Assembly (NCBI GenBank): GCA_015064555.1
Contig: SVRZ01000026.1
Coordinates: 1-36,907, forward strand
DNA: 36,907 nt
Source of the DNA: Oscillospiraceae bacterium
Lineage (GTDB): Bacteria > Bacillota > Clostridia > Oscillospirales > CAG-272
Direction: 5' to 3'
Below the pieces are notes generated by a model, which made no database searches, was not told where the DNA came from, and saw only the letters and a list, made by a program, of their open reading frames with translations. The first letter of the stretch is position 1. Each line of letters starts with the position of its first letter. The translations under genes were made by a program, and so were the position numbers. Positions 1-7,856 of this stretch are shown here, piece after piece.

Positions 1-112
1 ACGAGATTCCTTCGCACTTTTCAGTGCTGTTCAGAAATTTCATTGTTGTTCAATTTTCAAAGATCAATTCCGCCACAAGTTTTAAGGCAGTTTTCCGCCC
101 TCAACTTGACAG
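1..112 (-). other. Probable rRNA operon leader (5' part), running off the left edge
   Basis: Read leftwards, this stretch follows a strong promoter and contains a boxA-like antitermination element (TTGATCTTTGAAAA, complement of 54-67), then AATTGAACAACA and a short hairpin (GCACT/AGTGC, 14-27). The CTTTGAAAA..GAACAA sequence is typical of leaders and spacers of Firmicute rRNA operons. No mature rRNA is inside the window, so the 16S gene assignment is inference. No protein gene is seen in 1-307; the short + strand ORF here has no ribosome-binding site. Confidence 0.5.
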
Positions 113-119
113 CTTACCT

Positions 120-148
120 ATTATACAACATACTTCGTAAATTGTCAA
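120..148 (-). promoter_or_regulatory. Strong sigma-A promoter directed leftwards (rRNA-type)
   Basis: On the minus strand the -35 TTGACA (143-148) and -10 TATAAT (120-125) are both perfect and separated by 17 bp. Just upstream lies an A-rich tract like the UP elements of rRNA promoters. It drives transcription off the left end through the boxA-like leader. Confidence 0.75.
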
Positions 149-250
149 GCCTTTTTTTGAAAGTTTTTTCGATTTTTTCACTTTTTATCCTTATGTTGCT
201 TTTTAACGAATTTGGCACGGATGTTTTGTGCATATTTACCAAAGAAGTTT

Positions 251-275
251 AAGCGATGGACTTGCCACACCGCTT
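251..275 (-). terminator. Weak hairpin after the LRR gene
   Basis: AAGCGATG (251-258) pairs with CACCGCTT (268-275), giving 8 bp with one G-U wobble. It lies about 30 nt past the stop of the leftward LRR gene, but no clear U-tract follows, so function as a terminator is uncertain. Confidence 0.25.
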
Positions 276-307
276 ACGCTTATTTACAATCGGCATTTTG
301 AGCAATT

Positions 308-1915
308 TTATTTCTCTTTAATAATGGGATAATAATGTTTATACCCAAGAAAATAATGGGCAACATATCCGTTTTTAAATATAAAGGAAGGGATATTATA
401 ATATTCGCCGTCCTGCTCTACCCAAGCCTTCCATCCATCGGTGTCGGAAAATTCTATTTTATGAAATAGATATCCCATATCGAAAGCAAACTCACCTATA
501 TATCTCACACCTCTGCCTATCCTTACTACGAATAAGCGATCTGTAGAAAAGGCGAAATCGCCTATTGTATGCACACTGTCAGGAACCGTTATCTCCCTGA
601 AATCAGATTGATAGAATGCTGCATCTTCTATTTCGAGAAGTCCCCGAGGAAGCTCAATCTCCGTCGCCGATGAATATTTGAAGGCATTTTCTCCTATAAT
701 CTCAGTGCCGGAAAGAACGGTTATGCTCCCTTTTTTGCCCATTGGCGAACGTATGAGGCGCTTACCGTCCTTGGTGTAAAGAATACCGTCTACCGATTTA
801 TAAGCCGAATTTTCTTCACTGACGTTTATCGCCGAAAGTAATTCCGCATAATCAAACGCATCATCCCCGATCGACTTAACGGTAGAAGGAATACATATCT
901 CTTTGAGTGAATGACAACCGTCTATAAGCCAGCCGCCTAACACCTCGAGTCCATCAGAAAAAACTATCTCTTCAAGATTTCCGCATCCCTTAAATGCAGA
1001 GTCGCCAATGCTTTTAACAGAAAACGGTATTACAATTCGCTTAAGTAGATCACTGTCGTAGAATGCCGAAGCGGATATATCGGTAATAGATTCAGAAAGG
1101 ACAAGCTCTTCATCGTTTCCGAAATAAAGTATCAAGCGCTCCATATTTTTAGTATAAAGGGCACCATCTTTCGCCGTCAGATGCTCATTTTCTTCATTTA
1201 CAGAAATATGCGATACGCCTCTCATATCAACAAACGTATCTTCAGAAATTACAGAAAGATTTTTGCCGATTTCAATCGTTCCGATCTGTGCGAAATCAAA
1301 AGCATGCTCGCATATTTCAACAACAGAATCGGCAATTCCGACATAATCAAAAGCATGATCGCAAAAGGTATACGAACCGATAACCGATACGCATTCCGGA
1401 ATTTCAATACTTTTAGTACCGCCGTTTATTACGCTTACAAGTATTCCGGTGCTTTCCCAACAGAGCATATTTTCATATACTTCAAAGCAGAGATTTTCTT
1501 CATCTACGGTTATACGTGCGATATCCGATGCAAAAAACGGATTAACGCCCATAGATTCGACCGAAGATGGAATATGAACCTCCTCAAGCCACATCAAATT
1601 TGCAAAAGCCATATCTCCGATATGTTTAACGGTATCCGGTATAACCAGCTTATCTATCCAAGCTCCTTCAAATGCGTAATCACCTATAGCCACAACCTTA
1701 TGCCCATCAATCTCTGCGGGAATTATCGCCTGATAGAACGGTGTCATATGACCTCCCAGAATATAATTATCAACTATAACGGCATCGCCATCATCGTTCA
1801 GCTCATATACGTAGGAATCGGCATCGACGATCCGGTCAGACGCATAGCACGAAATCATAATACCGAGCGGCAAAATCAGAAATGCCAATACCAAAATCAA
1901 TCTCAGTAATCTCAT
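308..1915 (-). CDS. BspA-like leucine-rich-repeat surface protein
   Basis: A 535-residue exported or surface protein. It begins with a basic, hydrophobic signal segment (residues 1-22) ending in MISC, a poor lipobox, so a lipoprotein or a cleaved secretory protein are both possible. The rest is LRR_5 (BspA/TpLRR) repeats such as VKSIGDSAFKGCGNL and LEIEDAAFYQSDF. They are interrupted by the usual strand-forming inserts (VDGILYTKDGKRLI type) at roughly residues 135-165, 240-265 and 370-395. Family members are thought to act in adhesion or host/matrix contact; no enzymatic domain is seen. AAGGAGA lies 6 nt before the ATG, and a good promoter lies upstream, divergent from htpG. A shorter LRR_5 protein is encoded at 33425-34423. 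Family assignment is firm; the role is inferred. Confidence 0.85.
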   Translation of the reverse strand: MRLLRLILVLAFLILPLGIMISCYASDRIVDADSYVYELNDDGDAVIVDNYILGGHMTPFYQAIIPAEIDGHKVVAIGDYAFEGAWIDKLVIPDTVKHIGDMAFANLMWLEEVHIPSSVESMGVNPFFASDIARITVDEENLCFEVYENMLCWESTGILVSVINGGTKSIEIPECVSVIGSYTFCDHAFDYVGIADSVVEICEHAFDFAQIGTIEIGKNLSVISEDTFVDMRGVSHISVNEENEHLTAKDGALYTKNMERLILYFGNDEELVLSESITDISASAFYDSDLLKRIVIPFSVKSIGDSAFKGCGNLEEIVFSDGLEVLGGWLIDGCHSLKEICIPSTVKSIGDDAFDYAELLSAINVSEENSAYKSVDGILYTKDGKRLIRSPMGKKGSITVLSGTEIIGENAFKYSSATEIELPRGLLEIEDAAFYQSDFREITVPDSVHTIGDFAFSTDRLFVVRIGRGVRYIGEFAFDMGYLFHKIEFSDTDGWKAWVEQDGEYYNIPSFIFKNGYVAHYFLGYKHYYPIIKEK

Positions 1916-1969
1916 AAGACTTCTCCTTTATATAATATATAGGAAGAATTTTTACACACTTCTACAATA

Positions 1970-1998
1970 ATTTTACCATACCTCCTCCGCTATGTCAA
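1970..1998 (-). promoter_or_regulatory. Sigma-A promoter of the LRR gene
   Basis: Minus-strand TTGACA (1993-1998), 17 bp, TAAAAT (1970-1975). It is divergent from the htpG promoter, about 50 bp away. Confidence 0.65.
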
Positions 1999-2048
1999 GT
2001 AAAGCGATGCTTGATTATTAACAATTAATAAATAATCTGTTTTACCTA

Positions 2049-2077
2049 TTGACAAGTCGGGCTTGCGGTGCTATAAT
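2049..2077 (+). promoter_or_regulatory. Sigma-A promoter of htpG
   Basis: TTGACA (2049-2054), 17-bp spacer, TATAAT (2072-2077), a consensus promoter. The CIRCE operator starts 5 bp after the -10, so HrcA binding would cover the transcription start. Confidence 0.85.
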
Positions 2078-2081
2078 GCTG

Positions 2082-2108
2082 TTAGCACTCAAGTGAAGCG
2101 AGTGCTAA
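2082..2108 (+). promoter_or_regulatory. CIRCE operator (HrcA binding site)
   Basis: TTAGCACTC (2082-2090), a 9-nt spacer (2091-2099), GAGTGCTAA (2100-2108). This is an exact match to the CIRCE inverted repeat, the target of the heat-shock repressor HrcA. It overlaps the predicted start site of htpG. The same palindrome in the 5' leader would also fold in the mRNA. Confidence 0.95.
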
Positions 2109-2132
2109 CAAGAAAGTCAGAGGTTATTAATA

Positions 2133-4010
2133 ATGAGAAAAAAACAGTTCAAAACAGAATCACAAAAGCTGCTTGATATGATGATCAACTCGATCTACAC
2201 ACATAAGGAAATATTCCTGCGCGAGCTGATATCCAATGCAAGCGATGCCGTTGATAAGCTTTATTTCAAGTCACTTACCGATACCAGCATTCCGCTTTCA
2301 AGAGGCGACTATGCGATATGGATAAAGGCAGACAAGGATGCAAGAACGCTCACTATTTCCGATAACGGATGCGGTATGACCGAAAGCGAGCTTGAGACTA
2401 ATCTCGGTACTATTGCAAAGAGTGGATCCTTCGATTTCAAAAAGAACAACGAGGGCGGCGACGAGGTTGATATTATCGGTCAATTCGGCGTTGGCTTCTA
2501 CTCTGCATTTATGGTAGCAGATAAGATACGCGTGCTCTCAAAACCTTACGGAGAAGAAGTCGCGCACGTATGGGAATCCGAGGGGGCATCCGGTTATACT
2601 ATAGGCGAATGTGACAAGGAAAGCTTCGGAACGGAAATAATTCTTTACATTAAGGCAGATACAGAGGATGAAAAATATTCCGATTTCCTTGAGGAATACA
2701 GGATCCGCGGTCTTATCAAAAAGTATTCCGATTATATCAGATACCCCATAAAGATGGAGGTAGAGCGCGAGCGCCTTAAGGAAGGAACGAAGGACGAATA
2801 CGAATCCTACACCGAAATCGAAACGCTCAATAGCATGATCCCCCTCTGGAAGAAGGCACAGAGCGAGGTTGCAAAAGAGGAGTACGATGGATTCTATAGC
2901 GATAAGTTCTACGACTATGAAGCTCCCTTGAAGGTAATTACCCAGAAGTCGGAGGGAACGGCGACCTATACTGCACTCATGTTCATTCCCTCGCACGCAC
3001 CCTTCAATTATTACACTAAGGACTACGAAAAGGGACTTGAGCTTTATTCAAGCGGCGTTATGATAATGGAGCGCTGCGCGGATCTGTTGCCCGATTATTT
3101 CGGATTTGTCAAGGGACTCGTTGACTCCTCGGATCTGTCGCTGAACATTTCGCGCGAGATGCTTCAGCATGACAGACAGCTTAAGATAATGGCAAAGGCA
3201 ATTGAGAAGAAGATACAGAAGGAGCTTCTTGAAATGCTTGAGAGCGACAGAGAAGCATACGAAAAGTTCTTCGATGCTTTTGGTCTTCAGCTCAAGTTTG
3301 GCATCTACTCGGATTACGGAATTCACAAGGACACGCTCGTCGATCTCGTTCTCTTCCGCAATTCAGAGGGCAAATATCTGTCGCTCAAGGAGTACGTTGC
3401 CGGTATGAAGGAGGGACAGAGCGCAATCTATTATGCTTCGGGCGAAAGCGAAGCAAAAATCGGTATGCTTCCTCAGGTCGAGGCAGTCAAGTCTCGCGGG
3501 TACGAGGTGCTTTACCTCACCGATGACGTAGACGAATTCGCGCTCAAGGTTCTCGGAAAATACGATGAGAAGGAATTCAAGAGCGTTACCGCAGAGGCAC
3601 TCGACCTCGGTGACGATGCCACCAAGGAAAAGATAAAGGAAGCGAACGAAGGCGCAAAGGAAATGCTCGATTTCCTCAAGGATGCAATAGGAAGTGTAGA
3701 GTCGGTCAAATTCTCTGCAAATCTCACCAAGCATCCCGTATGCCTTTCGAGCGAGGGTGAGCTTTCTGTCGAAATGGAGAAGGTTCTCAAAAGAATGCCC
3801 GGTGCCGAGGGCGCTCCCACCGCAAGAGTAGTGCTGGAGATAAACCATTCGCATCCTATAGCAGAAAAGCTGCTTCAGCTCTTTGCGACAGATAAGGATA
3901 AGCTCGGCAAGTATGCGCGCATACTCTACGCTGAGGCATGCCTTATAGGTGGCGTTTCTATTGAAAATCCCGGTGAGCTCGCAGAGCTTATTTCGGAGCT
4001 TATGGTGTAA
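2133..4010 (+). CDS. htpG: Chaperone HtpG (bacterial Hsp90)
   Basis: A 625-residue cytosolic ATP-dependent chaperone of the Hsp90 family, full length. The GHKL ATPase signatures are present: ELISNASDAVDKLY (from residue 31), the DNGCGM motif (about 77-82) and IGQFGVGFYSAF (about 115-126). The middle-domain segment SSDLSLNISREMLQ, with the catalytic-loop Arg, is also intact. The ATG follows AGAGG (2119-2123). Transcription starts at a consensus promoter covered by a CIRCE element, so it is predicted to be repressed by HrcA and induced by heat. In Bacillus subtilis htpG is not in the HrcA regulon, so this regulation differs from that model. A lipoprotein gene follows after 3 nt and probably shares the transcript. 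Confidence 0.97.
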   Translation: MRKKQFKTESQKLLDMMINSIYTHKEIFLRELISNASDAVDKLYFKSLTDTSIPLSRGDYAIWIKADKDARTLTISDNGCGMTESELETNLGTIAKSGSFDFKKNNEGGDEVDIIGQFGVGFYSAFMVADKIRVLSKPYGEEVAHVWESEGASGYTIGECDKESFGTEIILYIKADTEDEKYSDFLEEYRIRGLIKKYSDYIRYPIKMEVERERLKEGTKDEYESYTEIETLNSMIPLWKKAQSEVAKEEYDGFYSDKFYDYEAPLKVITQKSEGTATYTALMFIPSHAPFNYYTKDYEKGLELYSSGVMIMERCADLLPDYFGFVKGLVDSSDLSLNISREMLQHDRQLKIMAKAIEKKIQKELLEMLESDREAYEKFFDAFGLQLKFGIYSDYGIHKDTLVDLVLFRNSEGKYLSLKEYVAGMKEGQSAIYYASGESEAKIGMLPQVEAVKSRGYEVLYLTDDVDEFALKVLGKYDEKEFKSVTAEALDLGDDATKEKIKEANEGAKEMLDFLKDAIGSVESVKFSANLTKHPVCLSSEGELSVEMEKVLKRMPGAEGAPTARVVLEINHSHPIAEKLLQLFATDKDKLGKYARILYAEACLIGGVSIENPGELAELISELMV

Positions 4011-4013
4011 TAT

Positions 4014-5204
4014 ATGAGGCGAATAACAAAATCACTTTTAATAATATCACTTATGCTCGCCTTTTGCCTGATCCTTTCATCCTGCGATCCTTCATCACTT
4101 TTCCCATCGGGTAACTCGGCAGGTACGAACAACTCTGCAGGTAGCGGAAATTCATCCTCAGACAATACCCAAAGCGGAGAGGATGAAGGTGATATCTCCA
4201 ACCAATTAAATACCGAGCGTCAAGATCTCATTGCGGCGATGAGTGCGGACTGGACAGCGATTATGCAAACATTTAATTACAAAATCGCTATGGAATCTCA
4301 CAAAAACGCTTTCAAGAGCGAATATGATTCACTTGTTATTTCCGCAAGCTCAGCAAGCACTCACGATGCCCTCGAGAACGTTAGAAACAGTTTTCATCAA
4401 CTTATCTCCCACATATCAGGCAACGAGGTAACATCCTCTTATATCAAAGAAAACATCGGTGAAAAGCTGCGGCTTGGAGAGAGTCTCGAAAAAGAGGTCG
4501 GAAGACTTCTCATCGGAAAGACCTTGTGCATTGAAAAAGCTTACACGGGTATAGAGGAGCACACTATCACAGCAGATTTCATAGCACTCAGCGATACCGA
4601 AATAATGCTTACCGAATACACCGTGCTCGTAGGGCTTCCCGTTCTGTTCGAGGAAGGCGCATACTTTGCTGCGTTTGAGCTTACATTCGACACGGCACCC
4701 GACGTAAGTGAAATGGACATAACACGGGTATATACCGTGGCTGAGAAGAATCCCCTCGGATGGGAGAGAATAGAGGTATACGGAGATCTTTATGCCTTGG
4801 TCAATGGCGAGAAGTTCGTTGGTTTCACAGGTGACGATATCTCCGTGGTGCTCTCGCTGAACGGATATGACGTATTCATGACGCCAGACGACACGGGTGA
4901 CCGCCTTTTCTTCGAGCGGCCCGCGGACGACCTTATGATGACTCTGACCTACGATGACGGTGGCAGCCTCTACGTCTTCAGGGTATACGGAATACAAAAC
5001 CCGGACACGGTGACCTACAAAACAGCTGTCGATATTACCCACTCTAACACAGATACCGGGACTATCACATGCTACGGTTATCTTGATAGGACAAACGGAG
5101 ACGGCAACCGCTTTGATTGCCCTGTTATAAGTCTTTGCGGATTGGAGTACGATTCCGACGGTACTCTAACAAAGAGTAATGATTCCCCGAATAAGGGTAA
5201 ATAA
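4014..5204 (+). CDS. Lipoprotein of unknown function, co-transcribed with htpG
   Basis: A 396-residue protein with a lipoprotein signal: basic start, hydrophobic stretch and lipobox LSSC (Cys about residue 24). A low-complexity Ser/Asn/Gly linker (about 30-65) then lets the domain extend from the membrane. Residues about 70-150 look helical and the rest is predicted mainly beta. I do not recognise a family. The ATG lies 3 nt after the htpG stop, with only a distant GGAG inside htpG, which suggests translational coupling. No promoter is visible between them. A strong terminator follows at 5224-5279. The location implies heat-inducible expression from the CIRCE promoter; a link to envelope stress is inference only. 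Confidence 0.8.
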   Translation: MRRITKSLLIISLMLAFCLILSSCDPSSLFPSGNSAGTNNSAGSGNSSSDNTQSGEDEGDISNQLNTERQDLIAAMSADWTAIMQTFNYKIAMESHKNAFKSEYDSLVISASSASTHDALENVRNSFHQLISHISGNEVTSSYIKENIGEKLRLGESLEKEVGRLLIGKTLCIEKAYTGIEEHTITADFIALSDTEIMLTEYTVLVGLPVLFEEGAYFAAFELTFDTAPDVSEMDITRVYTVAEKNPLGWERIEVYGDLYALVNGEKFVGFTGDDISVVLSLNGYDVFMTPDDTGDRLFFERPADDLMMTLTYDDGGSLYVFRVYGIQNPDTVTYKTAVDITHSNTDTGTITCYGYLDRTNGDGNRFDCPVISLCGLEYDSDGTLTKSNDSPNKGK

Positions 5205-5223
5205 CATCAAATTCACACGATAG

Positions 5224-5279
5224 AAAATGATCAATGCATATAAGGTCATGTGCGCCTTATTATGCTTTGATCATTTTTT
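5224..5279 (+). terminator. Rho-independent terminator of the htpG operon
   Basis: An AAAATGATCAA-type left arm and its complement TTGATCATTTT form the base of a long imperfect hairpin, with an inner AAGG/CCTT stem. The distal arm ends in a T run. Confidence 0.85.
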
Positions 5280-5336
5280 GTTTATTTACATCAAATGCAT
5301 CCACTTTTGTAAATTAAATTTATACACACTTTTCTA

Positions 5337-5365
5337 TTGACTTTTCACGCGATGTATGTCATAAT
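5337..5365 (+). promoter_or_regulatory. Promoter of the DUF1538-PII operon
   Basis: TTGACT (5337-5342), 17-bp spacer, CATAAT (5360-5365), about 50 bp upstream of the first gene's ribosome-binding site. Confidence 0.65.
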
Positions 5366-5421
5366 ACTTTGGATGCTTAATTATAATAAAACGTATTTCT
5401 AAGGATAGGAGGTTTTTCATT

Positions 5422-6942
5422 TTGTGGAGTGTTTTGCTTAAAAAGATCAAGGAATCAATGGTCTCGGTGCTTCCGGTCGTAGCGATAGTATTCGTTCTGA
5501 ACCTGACTCCCCTGACCAATTTCACCACCAATGAAACGGTCACGTTTCTTATATCGGCAGTATTCCTCATAATCGGAATAGGCTTATTCAATATGGGCGC
5601 AGATATGGCTATGACGCCTATGGGCGCGCATATCGGCTCGGGACTTACCAAGCTTAAAAGTATATTCATTCTTCTTTCGGTATGCTTTGCTATGGGAATA
5701 CTCATTACGGTTGCGGAGCCGGATCTTTCGGTCCTTGCAGGACAGGTCAGCGATATCATAAGCAGCACCTCGCTTATACTCACCATCGGTGTAGGCGTCG
5801 GACTGTTCCTGGTATTTGCTATACTTAAGATCATATTCAGAAGACCTATCTCCTCCATCCTTATGTTTTTCTACATGATGCTGTTTGCCCTCACCTCTTT
5901 GCTTATAATCAAGGGCAATGAATCGCTCATTCCCCTCGCTTTTGACTCAGGCGGAGTTACTACCGGTCCTATTACAGTCCCCTTCATAATGGCACTCGGC
6001 GTCGGTATCGCATCTGCGATAGGAGGTAAGAATTCGGGGGAAAACTCCTTCGGTCTTATCGCACTTTGCTCGGTAGGTCCTATGCTGGCAGTTCTGCTTC
6101 TCGGAACGACTACCACAGGCTCTCTTACCTTTACACCCGAGTACGAAATGGACAATGCCTTCATCAGCATAATACATAAGCTTATCGATACCTCGGGCGA
6201 GGTCGGACTCGCACTTGGCCTTATCGTAGTATTCTTCGTTGTTTTACAGTTAGTTTGCTTAAAGCTCCCAAAAAAGAAGCTGATACAGATAGCGATAGGT
6301 ATTGCATACACCTTCGTCGGTCTTGTAATATTCCTCTCTGCGGTATCCATTGGATTTATGCCTATCGGATACAAGCTAGGATGCGCGCTTGCAAAGAATC
6401 CCGTAATTCTGATAATCTTTGGATTCATCGTCGGAATGGTGGTAGTCCTTGCAGAGCCTGCGGTTCACGTTCTTAACAAGCAGGTCGAGGAGATCACCGA
6501 GGGAACTGTCAGCCGCCACTCGATGATGATAGCACTCTCTATAGGTGTCGGTGCCTCTATAGGTCTTTCGACTCTCCGTATAGTTTTCGGATTTTCTCTG
6601 CTCTACTATCTCATCCCGGGATATCTTATTTCACTCGGGCTCTCGCTCTTTGTCCCCGGTCTTTATACCGCGATCGCGTTTGACTCGGGCGGAGTTGCGA
6701 GCGGACCTCTTACATCAAGCTTTATTCTTCCATTCGCAGTCGGTGCATGCGTTGCCGTAAACAGCGGTGCATCCGCCGTTCTTACCGACGCATTCGGTAT
6801 AGTTGCGATGGTTGCTATGGCACCCCTTATCACGATACAGCTTCTCGGCTTCAGGGCTATAATCACCAAGAAGATACGCGATAAGATTGCCACAAACAGA
6901 ATACTCAATGCCGACGATGAGCAGATCATCGACTTTATGTAA
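5422..6942 (+). CDS. DUF1538 family multi-pass membrane protein (putative transporter)
   Basis: A 506-residue integral membrane protein with about 12 hydrophobic segments. It is built as an internal duplication. The first half carries GLFNMGADMAMTPMG, AEPDLSVLAGQV and FDSGGVTTGPITVPF. The second half carries AEPAVHVLNKQVEEIT and FDSGGVASGPLTSSF. The repeated AEP and FDSGGV..GP motifs are the glycine-rich hallmarks of DUF1538 and probably line a substrate path, as in other inverted-repeat carriers; the substrate is unknown. The start is TTG, chosen because AGGAGG (5407-5412) lies 9 nt upstream; the next ATG would remove part of the first hydrophobic segment. Two PII-like genes follow at once, suggesting a carrier controlled by PII-type sensors, as AmtB is by GlnK. 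That function is inference. Confidence 0.85.
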   Translation: MWSVLLKKIKESMVSVLPVVAIVFVLNLTPLTNFTTNETVTFLISAVFLIIGIGLFNMGADMAMTPMGAHIGSGLTKLKSIFILLSVCFAMGILITVAEPDLSVLAGQVSDIISSTSLILTIGVGVGLFLVFAILKIIFRRPISSILMFFYMMLFALTSLLIIKGNESLIPLAFDSGGVTTGPITVPFIMALGVGIASAIGGKNSGENSFGLIALCSVGPMLAVLLLGTTTTGSLTFTPEYEMDNAFISIIHKLIDTSGEVGLALGLIVVFFVVLQLVCLKLPKKKLIQIAIGIAYTFVGLVIFLSAVSIGFMPIGYKLGCALAKNPVILIIFGFIVGMVVVLAEPAVHVLNKQVEEITEGTVSRHSMMIALSIGVGASIGLSTLRIVFGFSLLYYLIPGYLISLGLSLFVPGLYTAIAFDSGGVASGPLTSSFILPFAVGACVAVNSGASAVLTDAFGIVAMVAMAPLITIQLLGFRAIITKKIRDKIATNRILNADDEQIIDFM

Positions 6943-6953
6943 AGGAGGACGCT

Positions 6954-7379
6954 ATGGCTAAGCTTAAAATTAAAAGAGCATCTAAAGCGATAAAGAGTAA
7001 AAATACGCAGGAAAGCGCAAGCTCAATGACCGCACCAAATAAGATGCAGCTTCTCTTCACCATCGTTAACAGAGAAAAGACCGAGTTTTACGTAGATCTC
7101 CTTTATAACTTCGAGATCAATTTCCAGACCGTTCTTTCGGCTCAGGGAACTGCAAATGACGATATCCTCTCACTCCTCGGTCTTACCGATAGCTATAAAT
7201 CGGTCATCATAAGCGCAGTGCGCCGAGATAAGGCTAAGGAGGCGCTTGCACTTCTCGAGAAAAAATTCAAAACCGTTAAGGGCGGTAAGGGTATCGCATA
7301 TACCGTTCCGATCAGCAGTACCATAGGAGTTGCTATATACCAGTTCCTTTCCAACACGACAAACGGAGGTTTAAGATGA
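6954..7379 (+). CDS. Divergent PII-like signalling protein (first paralog)
   Basis: A 141-residue protein with a basic, polar N-terminal extension (residues 1-28) and then a PII-like (GlnB superfamily, ferredoxin-like) domain. Recognisable parts are the first strand MQLLFTIVNR and the C-terminal loop and strand GGKGIAYTVPISSTIGV, which matches GQGIAFTLPVESVVGL in the next gene. The T-loop region is atypical, and no uridylylation-site Tyr in GlnB context is evident. AAAGGAGG lies just before the ATG. The stop codon overlaps the next ATG by 4 nt, indicating coupled translation. It probably regulates the upstream DUF1538 protein; the ligand (nucleotide or other) cannot be told. Confidence 0.75.
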   Translation: MAKLKIKRASKAIKSKNTQESASSMTAPNKMQLLFTIVNREKTEFYVDLLYNFEINFQTVLSAQGTANDDILSLLGLTDSYKSVIISAVRRDKAKEALALLEKKFKTVKGGKGIAYTVPISSTIGVAIYQFLSNTTNGGLR

Positions 7380-7729
7380 GTAACTATAAGCACGAGGTTA
7401 TATTATGTATCGTTAACAGCGGATTTTCCGAGGAGGTTATGGATGCCGCACGTCAGTTCGGCGCACGCGGAGGAACCGTTATCAGGGCTCGCGGAACTGC
7501 CAATGCAGAGGCAGAGAAGCTCTTTAATATAGCAATCCAGCCCGAGAAGGAGATCGTTATGATACTTGTTGAATCAAAGATCAAAAATGATATTCTCCAT
7601 GCACTTTATAAGGCGGTAGGACTTAACACCCCCGGTCAGGGAATAGCATTCACTCTGCCCGTCGAAAGTGTTGTAGGTCTTACAGACTTCAAGCCCGAAT
7701 CGACCGGGAATGAGCCTGATTCGGAATAA
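7376..7729 (+). CDS. PII family regulatory protein (second paralog)
   Basis: A 117-residue PII (GlnB/GlnK-like) protein. GARGGTVIRARGT corresponds to the strand and T-loop entry of PII proteins, and NTPGQGIAFTLPVESVVGL to the B-loop and following strand. The T-loop is short and lacks the canonical uridylylated Tyr, so covalent control as in E. coli GlnB is unlikely. An acidic tail follows (to residue 117). GGAGGT precedes the ATG, which overlaps the previous stop (ATGA). Last gene of the operon; a strong terminator follows. Two unequal paralogs translated together could form a mixed trimer, which is inference. Confidence 0.82.
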   Translation: MSNYKHEVILCIVNSGFSEEVMDAARQFGARGGTVIRARGTANAEAEKLFNIAIQPEKEIVMILVESKIKNDILHALYKAVGLNTPGQGIAFTLPVESVVGLTDFKPESTGNEPDSE

Positions 7730-7769
7730 GGGATATTTCTTCTCATAAATCCGCTTATACCCCTAACAC

Positions 7770-7817
7770 AACCGAGGGTAGCTCAAGCTTTTGCAGCTTC
7801 AGCTACCCTCGGTTTTT
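7770..7817 (+). terminator. Terminator between the PII operon and the convergent AEC gene
   Basis: A near-perfect stem of ACCGAGGGTAGCT (7771-7783) with AGCTACCCTCGGT (7801-7813), followed by TTTTT. A weaker outer repeat (ATATTTCTT..AAGAAATAT) encloses it, and a small AAACCG/CGGTTTT hairpin follows (7841-7858), so it may act in both directions. Confidence 0.9.
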
Positions 7818-7856
7818 ATGAGATAAAAGAAATATCGGTAAAACCGGAATTCGGTT

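Noticed and set aside
43-252. 69-codon + strand ORF at the left edge
   Set aside because: It lacks a ribosome-binding site and overlaps the rRNA-type promoter and leader on the other strand.
1181-1909. 242-codon + strand ORF opposite the LRR gene
   Set aside because: A shadow of the repetitive minus-strand LRR gene, with no ribosome-binding site and no recognisable protein features.
4416-5042. 208-codon minus-strand ORF opposite the lipoprotein gene
   Set aside because: The + strand frame has a lipoprotein signal, coupling to htpG and a terminator; the opposite frame has none of these.
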